Assembly (NCBI GenBank): GCA_033239125.1
Contig: BSWB01000004.1
Span: 62,433,501 to 62,497,500, forward strand
Source: Fagopyrum homotropicum
Taxonomy: Eukaryota; Streptophyta; Magnoliopsida; Caryophyllales; Polygonaceae
DNA length: 64,000 nucleotides
Reading direction: 5' to 3'
Below are positions 39,675 through 52,091 of the stretch, piece by piece. How positions within the stretch are numbered: the first letter of the stretch is position 1; each line of letters begins with the position of its first letter. The notes under the pieces are model-generated. The model searched no databases and had not been told where the DNA came from. It saw nothing but the letters and a program-made list of their open reading frames with translations. A program made the position numbers and the translations under genes.

Positions 39675-40985
39675 CTAAACAAGGTATAGTGGTGCAATCT
39701 CCTCAACCTGGACTTCCGGTTGGTACCACTTAAGCCTATGACCATTGACCTTAAAGCTTCCGCTTGTTTCACCCCAAATCTCAACTGCACCATAAGGAAG
39801 AACATGTTTCACAACGTAAGGTCCTGTCCATCTAGATTTCAACTTACCTGGAAAGAGGCAAAGTGGGAGTTGAAGAGTAGGACTAGATCCCCTTCTTTGA
39901 ATTCCTTTGGAATGATATGCTTGTCTTGCCATCTCTTCGTTCTTTCCTTGTAGATCTTGGCATTCTCATAAGCGTTTAAGCGCAACTCTTCCAACTCATT
40001 GATGTCTAATAGCCTCTTTTCTCCGGCTTCCTTGATATCAAAATTCAATCATTTGATTGTCCAATATGCCTTGTGCTCCAACTCAACGGGTAGATGGCAA
40101 GACTTCCCATATACCAAATTGTAAGGGGTGGTACCAATGGGAGTCTTGAATGCGGTCCTATAAGCCCAAAGAGTGTCGTCCAATTTCATGGACCAATCCT
40201 TCCTCGTCCTAGAGACGGTCTTCTCCCAAATTGCCTTGATTTCTCTATTCGAGATTTCGACATGTCCACTAGTTTGAGGGTGATAAGGGGTTGCTACCTT
40301 GTGGGTTACCCCATACTTCGATAGAAGTGCCTTAAACTTCCGATTGATAAAATGTGTCCCTCCATCGCTGATGATGATGCATGATGTTCCAAAACGTGGA
40401 AAGATAGTCCGATTGAAGAACTTCACAACCATCATGGGGTCATTAGTGAGAGAGGCAATGGCTTCCACCCATCTAGAGACGTAGTCAATAGCTAGGAGAA
40501 TGTAGAGGTTCCTTGTGGATGACGGGAAAGGTCCCATGAAATCAACTCCCCATACATCAAAAATCTCAACCTCCTGAATATTGTTGAGTGGCCTCTCGTT
40601 CCTTCTAGACAAGTTCCCCGTTCTTTGGCATGCATCACAAGAAACAACAAACATTTACACATCCTTAAATAATGTAGGCCAAAAGAAACCAGAATGCAAT
40701 ACCTTAGCGCACGCTTTGTGAGCGCTAGCATGTCCTCCACAAGGAAGCGAGTGACAATGCCATATAACACTAGCAACTTCTTCTGGAATGCATCGTCGAA
40801 GCATCCCATCCGGACCTCTCTTAAACAGTAGAGGTTCATTCCAGTAGTAGTGGCGTACAACCTTGAAGAATTTCTTCCTTTGACCGTACGTCAGTCCGGG
40901 TGGTATTTCCTGACAAACAAGATAATTAACAATATCAGCATACCAAGGCTCTTTATCATCAGAAGCTTGGTGATCAACTGTAAAT
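39675..40985 (-). pseudogene. Integrase and C-terminal pol of element C
   Basis: On - the HHCC finger region (about 40860-40620) is followed by the integrase core with VWGVDFMGPFP, SDGGTHF and PQTSGHVEISNREIK (40600-40220), then the C-terminal basic domain ending LKWYQPEVQVEE (to 39675). Frame changes near 40650, 40050 and 39880 break it. RT and RNase H are missing upstream: the sequence passes from the protease-RT linker to the pre-integrase segment near 40985. Confidence 0.85.
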
Positions 40986-40999
40986 GAGTCTCAGAAAAG

Positions 41000-41592
41000 G
41001 GTTTAGGAAGTTTGTTATCCTCAGTTGACAACATCTCGCTTTTTGTTTCGATCGGTGTCCGAGGTGGGTGACCGAGATGTTCTTCAGATAAGAACACCTC
41101 GCTTGGTCCAGAAAGAGCCTCGGTCGAGATACTGGAACTGGGACCGAAACTTGATTTTCTCCTCTCCTAGATTAGTTTCTCAATTTTAGCTCCTGGATTT
41201 GCTTCTAGTGCTTTTAAGCTTCGTATATCTGCATCACAAGAAACATCTATACCTTCCTCCATTAAACTAAAACTAAGAACTCTTTCAAGAGGGTCATTAA
41301 TAAGGATAGAGCTCACCAATTCTCTTGATTCTTCTTCATCATAGCTGTTGAAGATATCATCCTCCAGCGGCTCTCCTTTCATTGCAGCAAGCAATGCAAA
41401 TTCCACTTGATCTCCACCAATGTTGAACTTCAACTTGGCGTTCTTACAATCCACATTGCAACCCAAAGTTGCTAGAAATGGTCTCCCGAGAATGATAGAA
41501 ACGGGATAGTCTGCGGGTATGTCAAGTACAACAAAATCTATAGGTAAATAGAAATTACCTAACTTGACGGGAACGTCTTCCAAAATGCCCAC
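41000..41592 (-). pseudogene. Protease C-terminal part and linker of element C
   Basis: On - the frame reads GILEDVPVKLG, DFVVLDIPAD and IILGRPFLAT as in B, then a divergent acidic linker with CTCGGTCGAG-type words (41060-41150). A frameshift near 41600 separates it from the gag-protease frame above. Confidence 0.85.
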
Positions 41593-43646
41593 GGGATGGG
41601 TAATGGAGCGATCGCCATGTACAACCTTATCTTCACCGGCTTGGGTTCTCCAAGTCCGATTCTCTCACATAGCTCCAGCGGGATGATGCTCACGTTGGCT
41701 CCTAGATCACACAACGCCTCACAAGTTACATTCCCAACTTGAATGGGAGTGCAAAATGAGCCGGGATCTCTCAAATTAGGTGGCATCTTCTCCTTCATGA
41801 TTTGAATGAGTTCCGAGGACTTAGATGTCATCCTAACTTCTCCAAAGTCTTCTAGCTTCCTCTTCCTTGATAAAATCTCTATCAAGAACTTCCCATAGGT
41901 AGGCATCCCTAAAATAGCATCAAGGAAAGGGATGTTAATGTGTAGTTTATTCATCAAGTCAAGGAACTTACCAAAATGCTTGTCTAGATGTGCTTTGGCC
42001 CTTGACTGAGGGAATGGAAGTGGTGGTTTATAAGCAGGAGGTGGGACATAAATTTCAAATTTGTCCTTCGCTTTCTGGAACTCCACCTTGGATGGCATCT
42101 CGACCGAAGTGTTTCTCGTCTGGTCCTGGACCGAGGTGTTCTTCGTCTGCACTGGTACCGACCGAGGTACTGGATCTGCAGTTTTTAGTCCACTTCTCGT
42201 TGTTATTGCCATAATCTGTCCTTTAGGGTTGCTCTTTGTCCTTGCTGGGAGCTTCCCTGGATCTCTTGGTGCTTCATTCGCCTTATTAAAGAATTGTTGC
42301 TCTAAGGCTTTTTGTGCCTTCGAAAATGAAGTTATAGATGTCTCCATAGCGTTGAGCTTGATCAAGATTGCCTCCAGCACTACATCTTTCTTCTCTGGCT
42401 GGGATGAACTTGATCCAGGCTCCTGGCTCTTCAATAGAGTAGAAGAAGAAGAAGAGGAGGGGTTAAAAGAATTATTAGAATGAGAATGAGGGTTACCCGG
42501 ATTTTGTTGATTAGATCTCCAATTGTTGCTGTTGGAGCCTCTATTGTTGTTGTAATTGTTGTTCCGTGACCCTTGGTTGTTGTTTCTTCCTTGATATCCT
42601 CCATCTTCCTTCTTCGTGCGAGTCACCAAAAGGTCCTTCAATTGCTTCACATCATTTTTAAGGGAGTACTTCTCCATATGCAAAGCTTGCTTTTCAATGA
42701 ACTCCCAAGCTTCGTTTATCGGCATATTCATGAATGTGCCGGCGGAAAGTAGTTGAAGATTGAATTGAGTAGCTCCATCTAATCCCTTGAAGTATATATC
42801 TAGCAAATTTATCTTTGGAATCCCATGATGTGGGCAATCCAATAGAACATCTTTGAATCTTTCCCATGACTTGGACAAACTCTCCTTGTCCTTCATAATG
42901 AATGCATTGATCTTCCCTCTCATTTCAGCGGTCTTGAAGAGAGGAAAGAACTTTGTTAGAAACTCCGTCGTCATCTCTTCCCGTGTGTTGATCTTTCCAG
43001 GTGGAAGAGATTGATACCAAGTAAGTGCCTTGTCTTTCAAAGAAAATTAGAAAGGTCTTAGCTTGTAGTTATTGTTTTCCCGCCTTGAAGGTCTCAAGGT
43101 CTCCATCAGAATCTCGTAGTTTTGCAAATACTGATGCGGAGACTCCCTCTCTAATCGTCCAAATTGGCATTGGCGGATCATAGATAGAACTTGCGGTCAA
43201 AGTTCGTAATCATGCATAGATGGATCACCTAGGTTGACTCCTGGACGCCTCACTTGCTGATTAGGGTCCATCCTTTGTCCTAGGGTTTGTGGAACTCCAG
43301 CAAAAAGAACATCTCGGAAAGGCATCCAAGGTGCATGTATCTCGGCCGGGGCAATATGGACTGGGTCTTGCCTCGGTCGAGGATCTGGGATTGGTCGAGG
43401 CAGAAACTGGGCCCTTAGAGCGGCCATATCTGCTTCGATCTCTTCAGTTCTTGCGCGAGTCTGCTCTCTTTCTCACCGCAGTTCTTCCTTATTGAGGCGT
43501 AGCTGTTCCAGCGCCTCCTTCAATTCGGCCTCAAGATCGTGATTGTCTTGATTGGCCATCTTAGCTTCTTTCAATCGTCGCTTGTATGTCTTTTCTGGTT
43601 CGGGATCGCAAGGAACGATTTCCTTCCCAGCACGGGTTCTTCGCAT
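41593..43646 (-). pseudogene. Gag and protease N-terminal part of element C
   Basis: Starts (on -) MRRTRAGKE, matching the start in B and F. Three nonsense codons break it: near 43473 (after KEELR), near 43198 (CGA to TGA by comparison with F) and near 43045 (a Tyr codon to TAA). From 43040 down the gag core, a short Asn-rich linker and the protease DLGANVSIIPLELC are readable. CCTCGGTCGAGG words lie in frame in the Pro-rich part (43371-43382 perfect) and before the protease (42095-42170). Confidence 0.85.
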
Positions 43647-43751
43647 AAACCTAAGAAAAAGATCCTGCAAAAACACTCAAGTAGAGTGGTTAATATCAAC
43701 AAGGGCAATTGCCCCGAAAGACAACCACAATTGGCTTGGTCTAGACCAAGT

Positions 43752-43768
43752 CCCCGGCAACGGCGCCA
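43752..43768 (-). other. tRNA-Asp primer binding site of C
   Basis: CCCCGGCAACGGCGCCA on +, the complement of the site in B, six bases inside the LTR end. Confidence 0.88.
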
Positions 43769-43774
43769 AAAACT

Positions 43775-45538
43775 TGTTCCCTCCAAAAGGTGTGTGTAAG
43801 CTTTAAATTTATAACCCAAGAAGTATGCTTGAAAGAATATGCGAACCCGCAGTGTACGGGTCAATTGTAGTTAAAAGCAAGAATTCCAAGGGTCGATCAC
43901 AGGGACTTAGGTGAAACAAAGCACATAATCGATTGTCAAGTGTTGCAAATAACCAAAAGCAGTTAAAGCAATCAAAGATGATGTAAAAGTCAAGTAAGGG
44001 GAAATGCGAATTCTAGGGATTAAAGCATCTAGTTGTGGTGCCGACTCAAGATCTCAAAGGATAACGCGGACAAAGCTAAGGTTTGCAAAGGGAAGGTGTT
44101 TCTAAGGTGGGAATAGATTACCGGGTAAGTCTCACTACTCACTATCCCAAACCAAAGATCCTATTACCGGGTAAGTCTCAAGGTACTAAGGAAAGGAACT
44201 ATAATCTCAAACCAACACACCACTCAAGGGAATAGAATCAACCTTTACCGGGTAAGTCTCAGGCTAACTCAGAAAGATGGGATGAAGGCACACTCAAACC
44301 CCAATAAAGGATAAACATTTATTACCTACACTCATGATCTTGGGTAAACAAACAAAGGAATCACCCGGTAAGTCTCATCCTAGGCTTGCATTGAACCAGG
44401 AAAGGTGTAATAAGAATAGGATTTGGCAAACTAGAACGCTTAACTTCTGTTTCGGATCAGGAAAGGTTCACCTTGTTCAGTTTATGTACCATCTCGGTCG
44501 AGATGTTCCACAGCTGACCGAGGTGTTCTAGGGTTAAGGTTAAAGACTCGAGCTTTCAGGGTCCTGCTGTGATTAAGATCATTCTATCATCGTCTTCCCC
44601 ACAACTTTCAGTCAATCACCCTAGAATCGCATAAGAATTTAGCCAATAATCATCATGATAACAATAATCATATATATGGGAAGGGAATCAATATTCGAAC
44701 AAGAAAACCTTAAAAAAAAGGTCTCAATGACTTAATCAAATAACAACAAATCAGCGTTCCTCAAATCACAAATCAGCTAAGACAACAAACCAAAAGGGAA
44801 TCTAAGAAAGTCTTACAAACTCCCTCATAAGCTAACTCCAAACTATGAATCCTTTCTTCCTTGATCTTCAATCCTTCAATCCTTCCTTCAAGCTTCCAAA
44901 AAATCCTCTTAATTGCTGGATGTTCTCAGCCTCCAAGCATGGTTGAACTTGTGGAAAATCCAACCCTTTATATAGGAGAATTATCTTCCAAAGATAATAA
45001 TATCTTAAAAAGATAATTTCCTAGAAAATATATCCATATCTCTAAAATAGATCTTCCAAAAATAATATCTTCCTTTCAGAAATCAATCCCAAAAATATAA
45101 AATATCTTCTTTCCAAAAATAAAAGATCTCAGCCAAAAATATGGATCTCGTCGGCGGCAGGATATTCGCCTCGGTCGGGGCGCTCCTCAAGATCACCTTG
45201 GTCGAGGTGACACTGTAGCTGACCGAGGTGAATCTCAACTGAAAGTGAAATCTCTCAAATCTAGTTCAAAGTTAATCTTCTTCTTCATTTCCATGCACCC
45301 TGAGTTCTTCCTTAAGCTCTAGAATGTAGCTCCAATGACTCCTTAGTTCCTTAGCTCCATTTTGATGCAAAACATGCCATTTTACCTACAATTACAACGA
45401 AACTAGGTGTAGACCTCGATTCCCGCAAAGGTAGATAAAACAACAATATAATCAAAGAATATACATCCATACATGCAGATTTATGAAGATAAAACGTCTA
45501 AACCAGCCCCAAAATATAAACTATAATACATGCTATCA
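43775..45538 (-). repeat. 5' LTR of element C
   Basis: 1764 bp; read on - it starts TGATAGCATG and ends GAGGGAACA. TATA-like TATATAAA lies at 44967-44974 (on -), with CTCGGTCGAG-type motifs upstream of it (45168-45230) and downstream (44492-44525), the same arrangement as in B with a different motif. Confidence 0.92.
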
Positions 45539-46572
45539 CTTATTGCGTACAGGGAAGATTTAGAGAAGGACACATTTTGAAGATTGCGTACTTAAAGAAG
45601 ATCTTAGGGTTTCAACTTGAAGGCGGATTGACATCCCGTTCTTCTTTGTTCCTTGAGATTTGTGAGAGATTCTTACCTTATTTTACATCCATTGAACGCA
45701 GTTTGCGATTATTGTGTTTTGATTGACAATTGTTTTGAGTTTATTATTCAGAATTCAAGGTTTTACCTTTTCTCCCTTTCATATTTGATTATTGATTTGA
45801 TTATGATGATTCTTGGCTAAAACCCTTAAGCGATTCTAAGGTGAAGGGTTGATAGTTGTGGCATAGATGATGATAGATTGAGCCAAAACAGATTGGACCC
45901 TGAGAGTTGCGAGAAACTTCGTCGTCGACCTTTTCCACGGCTTGTTCTTGAGTTCCACGGCCGTGGTTCCTCAAGATCTCGCCGTGGTTTTCTCTGTCGT
46001 ACGTGCTTTGTTTTTGCTTTGATCCAAAGTTAAATATTGGCTTTAACCTAGCCTTGGCTTACCTTTTCTAGGTAGTAGTGAGACTCAATATCCTCTACTT
46101 CTGTTTCAAGTGTCACAACCTTAACCGTTTTGGTTTATCTTTGATTCCCTTGGGTTTGGGCATGGGTATTTGAGAATAATTCTCATCCTTCGATCCTTTC
46201 TATACTGCAGTCTCAACAACCTTTATAGAGAGAGCCGGGTGAGACATATGGGTTTGGAATTTCACCGTACAATACTCTACCTTAGATATACCTTTGCAAT
46301 CCCAACTCTGTCCTTGCATCTTTAGAATATCTTGAATCGATTGCCACAATTGGATACCCAGATCTTTAGAATCGTTGTTTTCCTAATTATTTGCAAAAGT
46401 TTTCTATTTTATTGCATGACAATTTGTGAACTGAATTTATTCCTCCCAAATCCCTGAGTTCGATACTCTGGAATTCTTGTTTTACTACGCCGATCCGTAC
46501 ACTGCGGGTTCACTTTGCTTAAATTCAGTTTTTACAAATTTAAAACTAGTGACGCACACTTTAAAGCGAACA

Positions 46573-46577
46573 ACTTT
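46573..46577. repeat. TSD (ACTTT) right of solo LTR D
   Basis: ACTTT directly after GCGAACA, equal to 20899-20903. Confidence 0.85.
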
Positions 46578-46790
46578 GCTGATAATAGCCAATGTCTCTT
46601 CAAGATCCTTACTTCAAGAAAAAGTCTCAAACTAACCTATCGCAGTAGTGACCGATACAGTTTGCCTACCAATATCCAACCCACACTATGGCGGTCTACT
46701 CGATCCATCCTTAAAATGACTTCCTCACGTTCAAATGACATAACAAAGAAGTCTACAAGAAAATCACAATTCGCTAAATGAATGGTATAA
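46573..46790 (-). pseudogene. Protease remnant of element I between D and E
   Basis: Aligns with the protease end of H at about 11690-11890 (VDFFVM, ILRMDW-like and TVSVTTAI-like traces). Its first five bases are the right TSD of D; its last three (TAA) are the left TSD of E. Confidence 0.75.
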
Positions 46791-47175
46791 CACTAGTACA
46801 AATACCCCTCCTAGACCCCGGTTATTTTGTACATGGGAACCCGGTTAAGGAAGCGTGGTTAACGGGAGCGAGGTCCGAGTGTTCGCACCCCGGTAAATGT
46901 CACCGAGTTAATATTTTCGGACCCCGGTTTTTTAATAATCGGGGTAAAAGTCGGACCCCGTTTATTTTTTTAAAAACCGGGGTAAAAGTCGGACCCCGGT
47001 TATTATAAAAAACCGGGGTCATTTTCGGACCCCGGTTTTTTATAAATAACCGGGGTCCGACTTTTCTTTTTTTAAAAAAAAAACAGATGTCGGACCACGG
47101 TTATTTTAAATAACCGTGGTCCCAATTCTAAATTTTTTTAAAAAAAAACACCACGGTTCTTTAACGAACCGTGGC
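46791..47175. repeat. Left subterminal hairpin array of E
   Basis: A chain of inverted pairs such as CCCCGGTT...AACCGGGG and CCACGGTT...AACCGTGG separated by A/T tracts, at least six arms in 385 bp. CACTA transposase accessory proteins of the TNPA type are known to bind repeated subterminal words. Confidence 0.8.
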
Positions 47176-48034
47176 TGCACGATATTGCTGCAATTTTAAA
47201 TCACACCACTAATAAGCATAATCTTCTGATAATTCAATTTCAATTACTTAAAACTTTCACATGTGGTACTGCTTCAAGGTACTCCAAATATAACCAGTTT
47301 ATACAAATTCACCCAAACATCTCGAATATGAACAGGAGAAGACTTGTCACTTCAAGCACCTGCTTCTTTGTGATATGGGTAACCTGGTGATGTACTGAGA
47401 GCCCCTACCTAACACAAAGGGAAATGACACAAACATCATTTGTCGTGGTCATTCCTAATAATTATCCTTGACATCGACTATTATTGCTGATGTCAAAATA
47501 GCATGAATAACTGTAGAATAACATCATATACGGTGCAAGGGGTTATGAAATTTGAATTCAGATACACAAAAAGAATTTGACTTCATGAAGCAAACAGAGC
47601 AGACAATGCTCAAAACAAGCCAGTGCTTCAAGTACACCATCATATTATTCAAAATCTTTACATAATTAGCCGACTAAGATCAGCATGTTGACAACTAAAA
47701 TACTTAAAATCTTAGGTATTAGGGAAATCCCAGTTGTGAAGAGAAAACATCATTAGTGCAAAAATTTATTAAATCTAAACTAGAAGTTGTACCTACTAAA
47801 TAGTCTCCATTAGAGAAATAATTCAAGGATCAAATATCCCATTGACTAGTCTGATTATGTAGGAGAAGAAAATGAATTAGTGAAAGATAAAAAAAAATCA
47901 GAGAAAGCAGAGGTTTTCTTTTTGCTTTTACTAAAAATAAATGCTATTATGTCACTCTATCAAACAATAATTCATTGATACAACACAAAAGAGCCAAACA
48001 GGTTTAAAATAAACAAAGATAAGCAAACCCTCAC

Positions 48035-48487
48035 CTTTTTAGGAATGGAAGTATCGTCTTCATCTTTATACAATTGAAACAGCCGACAAATGGCCGAGGA
48101 AATGAACCTCCACTATCCAACTGCAACAACATAAAACAACCATCATTTATGCATGAATTTATCAAATAAATGGGCAAACTATTCAATCAAAACGAGCCAT
48201 GATTTCGTCCCTAAAACAACATAATATTGGAAACTAACTTGCAATGAGGTTGTTGGGGAAGTCTGATTAAGCTCAACCTTCCATTCCCGTATCATCAGAT
48301 GCATCCGCTCCTCAAGAAGTGCAGCGTCACCTGAGCGGTTGTCTTTCCATTCTAACAGTAGATCCTTAAATATCAGTTGAAGATCACCAACTTTGATATT
48401 TACCCTGGCCTTACAGAGCAGGGGTGATGCAGATCTCGAGCCAAACTGTTTGAGACTCTTAGTCATTGAAAAATCTTGAAGTGTCAC
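48035..48487 (-). pseudogene. Two exon-like pieces of an unrecognised gene inside E
   Basis: On -, a frame containing DLQLIFKDLLLEWKDNR and MHLMIREWKVELNQ ends at 48239 with a GTTAGT donor. After a 126 bp intron-like gap (AG acceptor) a 78 nt exon (48112-48035) reads WRFISSAICRLFQLYKDEDD and ends AAAAAG/GTGAGG. Both junctions are phase 0. I do not recognise the family; it may be a captured host gene or an accessory gene of the element. The upstream exon boundary is not fixed. Confidence 0.5.
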
Positions 48488-49227
48488 GTGAATAACTGAG
48501 TTGAAAAGGGATTTACAATCAGACTCCGATAATCAAGCGGTGTTAGAACAAAAAAAGCTCGTCGAATAGCATTAACATAGTAGCTATCAAAAATCAAGTT
48601 TCGCGACAAATCTGCATGATCCATATCAACCATGATAGATAAGATTCAGAATTTCATAAGAAGCTGCAACTCTAGTGTAGAAAAAAAACACACGATAACA
48701 GATCAACTGCAACCTATATCAAAAGCAACTATATTTAACGACATTATTTGACACAATCCGATTATGCTACATAGTCCTTGTTCATAAGATGCAAAACTGT
48801 GACGCAGTTGCATTTTTATAACGAAATATTTCGTGACAAAAGAGGGAGGCTTCACATACCTATTTCTAAACAACGACGGCCGAAATGAATCTCCTGAAAC
48901 ATCTTGCCATACACAACACTAAAGATTAAATTATTGAACCAGTTAATGTATTTTTGAAGGAAGGTAATCAACCACACTTCTTTAATAACACTAGATAAAT
49001 CCTGCAACAGCAAGGTCTCTTAACATCCAGTATAACAAGCAACAAGAAGAACAACAAAATACTATCTTTTGATACAAGAATCCCAAATCTGAAGTCTTTT
49101 AGTTATATGCCAATTCCTTTTCTAGTAGAAACACCGGCTAGTAGATAAATAAGAAATAAAAGGAACTTTGGAAGCCTTGGCCATTACTAAAGATTAAATT
49201 ACTAAACCAAAAGAGAGAGAAGTCAGA

Positions 49228-49236
49228 AAATTCTAT
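49228..49236. repeat. 9 bp direct repeat left of F
   Basis: AAATTCTAT, identical to 52092-52100 on the other side of F. It is longer than the 5 bp typical of gypsy integration. Confidence 0.75.
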
Positions 49237-50198
49237 TCCATGAAGGTACCGGCGGAGAGTAGTTGGAGATTGAACTGGGTGCTTCCGTCCAGTCCTTTGA
49301 AGTAGATCTCCAACAACTCGATCTTTGAAATCCCATGATGTGGGCAATCCAAAAGGATGTCCTTGAACCTCTCCCATGACTTGGACAAGCTCTCCTTGTC
49401 CTTCATAATGAAAGCATTGATCTTCCCTCTCATTTCAGCGGTCTTTGAGGGGGGAAAGAATTTGGTTAAGAATTCCGTCGTCATCTCCTCCCATGTGCTA
49501 ATTTTTCCTGGAGGAAGAGATTGATACCAAGTAAGAGCTCTATCTTTTAAAGAAAAGTAAAAAGGTCTTAGCTTGTAGTTGTTATTTTCAATTCTGGAAG
49601 GTCGCAAGGTTTCCATCAAGATCTCGTAGTTTTGAAGATGTTGATGCGGTGACTCCTTCTCTAGCCCTCCGAATTGGCATTAGCGAATCATGGACAGAAC
49701 TTGCGGTCGAAGTTCGTAGTCATGATCTGCTGGATCTCCTAGGTTCACTCCTGGACGCCTTAGTTGTTGATTAGGGTCCATCCTTTGACCTAGGGTTTGC
49801 GGGATTCCTGCAAGAAGAACATCTCGGACTGGTCTCCGAGGTGGAAGTACATCGGCCGGGGCGTCAGGTACTGGAACCTGCCTCGGTTGAGGGTCAGCTA
49901 CTGGATCCTGCATCGGTCGAGGATCAACAGGAGGATCTTCCCTCGGTCGAAGTAGAATCTGGTCTCGTATGACTGCTATCTCCGCTTCGATTGCTGCAGT
50001 CCTGGTGCGATTCTCTTCTTTCTCTTGCCTTAGTTCTTCTTTGCTGAGACGTAGCAGCTCTAGCGTCTCTTTCAATTCGGCCGCAAGATCGCGGTCATCT
50101 TGTTGGGCCATCTTCGCTTCTCTTAAGCGTCGCTTGTATGTCTTTTCTGGTTCGGGATCGTAAGGAACGATTTCCTTCCCAGTGCGGGTTCTTCGCAT
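49237..50198 (-). pseudogene. Gag fragment of element F
   Basis: Starts on - with MRRTRTGKE. A charged N terminus, a Pro/Arg-rich part encoded by the CTCGG motifs, and the gag core (WYQSLPPGK, FLTKFFPPSKTAE, CPHHGISKIE) are readable to the truncation point after AGTF. One nonsense codon (CAA to TAA) lies near 49680. The rest of gag and all of pol are absent. Confidence 0.85.
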
Positions 50199-50300
50199 AT
50201 ACCTAAGAAAGAACCTGCAAAAGTCACTCAAGTAGAGTGGTTAGATGACACGGGGCAAGCGCCCCAAGAGCAAACCGTACCGGCTCGGTCTAGACCAAGT

Positions 50301-50317
50301 CCCCGGCAACGGCGCCA
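50301..50317 (-). other. tRNA-Asp primer binding site of F
   Basis: CCCCGGCAACGGCGCCA on +, between gag and the LTR, as in B and C. Confidence 0.87.
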
Positions 50318-50323
50318 AAAACT

Positions 50324-52091
50324 TGTTCGCTCCAAACGGTGTGTGCAAGCTTTAAATTTATAACCCTAGACTTAAGCTTAAAACAAGGATGCGAACCCGC
50401 AGTGTACGGGTCAATCGTAGTAAAAAGCAAGAAATTCCAGGGGTTGATCACAGGGACTCGGTGAAACAAAGTCAATAACGGTAAGCTTCATGAATACTAA
50501 CCACAAAGAGCAATTAACACAATCAAAGATGAATAAGAAGTCAAATAAGCAAACATGCAATTTTAGGGATTAAAGCGTCTAGTTGTGGTTCCAACTCAAG
50601 ATCTAAAGATAAGCGGACAAAGCTGAGATTTTTGCAAGGGGAAGGTGTTACTAAAGTGGAGTAGATCACAGGGTAAGTCTCACTACTCACTAATCCAAAA
50701 CCGTAACTCCTATTACCGGGTAAGTCTCAAGGAATTAAGATAAAGAACTATTACCTCAAACTAACACATCATCTAAGGGAATAGAATCAACCTTTACCGG
50801 GTAAGTCTCAAGCTAACTCACAAAGATGGGATGGAAGCACACTCAAGCCCCAATAAAGGATAAACCTTTATTACCTACACTTATGATCGTTGGTACACAA
50901 ACTAAGGAATTACCGGGTAAGTCTCATCCTAAGCTTGCTTTGAACCAGGAAAGGTATAATAAGAATAGGATTTGGCAAACTCTAACACTTAACTATTAGT
51001 TTAGGATCAGATAAGTCACCTCGGTCAGCCAGATTCCACCCCGGCCGAGATGTTCATCGACTGAACGAGATGCTTAGGGTTAAGGTTAAAGACTCGAACT
51101 TTCAGGGTCCTACTGAGATCTAAGATTATTCTATCATTGTTTTTCCCACAACCTTCAGCCAATCACCCTAGAATCACACAAGGAAATTAGCCACTCATCA
51201 TCATTATGAAAGTATTAAATATATGGGAAGAAGGTGAATATTTGAACAAGAAGAATTTAATGGAAAAGACTTCAATAACTGAATCAAATATCACAACAAA
51301 AGCGTTCCTTGGATAGCAATCCAACAAGAGAAGACAACAAGGAAGGGGATTGAAGACAATCTTACAAACCCTCCAAAAAGCTATAAAAGCTACGATCTTT
51401 AATCTTCCTTCAACCTTAAAAAAAGGTTCTTCAAAACTCCCAACTGAAGTATGGTTGCAGCGATGTATGCTGGATCTCGCAGCCTTCAATGGTGTATAAC
51501 GTGCTAAGCGGGATGTTGGATTTGTGGAAATCCAACCCTTTTTATAGGAAAATAACCCTCCAAAGATAAAAATATCTTAGAAAGATCTTTTCCCATAAAA
51601 ATAGGTAAAATATAAGATCTTCTTCCTTCCAGGAGCCAAGCCCAAAAAAATAAGATCACCTTCCAAAGATAAAAGATCTCAGCCAAGAATAAAATATTCT
51701 CGCCGCGTCCTAGGTGTTCGCCTCGGTCGAGTCGGCGTCTCTGGATCACCTCGGTCGAGATGAATCTCTGGTCAACCGAGGTGAGTCATAACTGAATGTG
51801 AAATCTCTTAAAACTAGTCCAAAGTAAATCTTTAATCCATGGCTATGCTTCCTGGATGGTTCCTTATGCTCCTCAATGTAGCTTCAAATGACTCATGACT
51901 CCTTTTGCTCCTTTTTGATGCAAAACGTGTCATTTTACCTACAATTACAGCAAAACTAGGTGTAGACCTCGATTCCCGCAAAGGTAGATGAAACGGTAAA
52001 ATAATCACATATTATACATACAAACATGCAGATTATGAAAGATAAAACGTCCAAACAAACCTCAAAATATAGACTATAATTCATGCTATCA
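50324..52091 (-). repeat. 5' LTR of element F
   Basis: 1768 bp; read on - it starts TGATAGCATG and ends GAGCGAACA. TATA-like CTATAAAAAG at 51537-51547 (on -), CTCGGTCGAG-type motifs upstream (51720-51785) and downstream (51017-51070). Similar to the C LTR but clearly older or from another subfamily. Confidence 0.9.

Larger units (their letters stand above)
21160..45538 (-). mobile_element. C: decayed Athila-type element, host of element B
   Basis: On - the order is 5' LTR (45538-43775), tRNA-Asp primer site, gag with stops, protease, integrase (RT and RNase H missing), spacer, ORF2 (interrupted by B), 3' noncoding region, polypurine tract and a 3' LTR that lacks its last 220 bp or so. It sits inside solo LTR D. 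The expected TSD (CTTAT by the right flank) is lost with a deletion at the left junction. Confidence 0.88.
20904..46572 (+). mobile_element. D: solo Athila LTR, split by element C
   Basis: Left part 20904-about 21180 (TGATAGCATG start) and right part 45539-46572 (ending GCGAACA) align in order with the LTR of B and are flanked by ACTTT on both sides. No internal retrotransposon sequence of its own is left, so it is a solo LTR from LTR-LTR recombination. About 450 bp corresponding to the middle of the LTR is missing at the C junction. A perfect CCACGGCCGTGG lies at 45955-45966. Confidence 0.85.
49237..52091 (-). mobile_element. F: truncated Athila-type insertion (5' LTR plus part of gag)
   Basis: On - it has a complete 5' LTR, primer site and the first part of gag, then stops abruptly at 49237. 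Both outer edges abut the same 9 bp, AAATTCTAT (49228-49236 and 52092-52100), so the truncated piece itself seems to have been inserted into E. It belongs to the same lineage as C (CTCGGTCGAG-type motifs). Confidence 0.82.
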
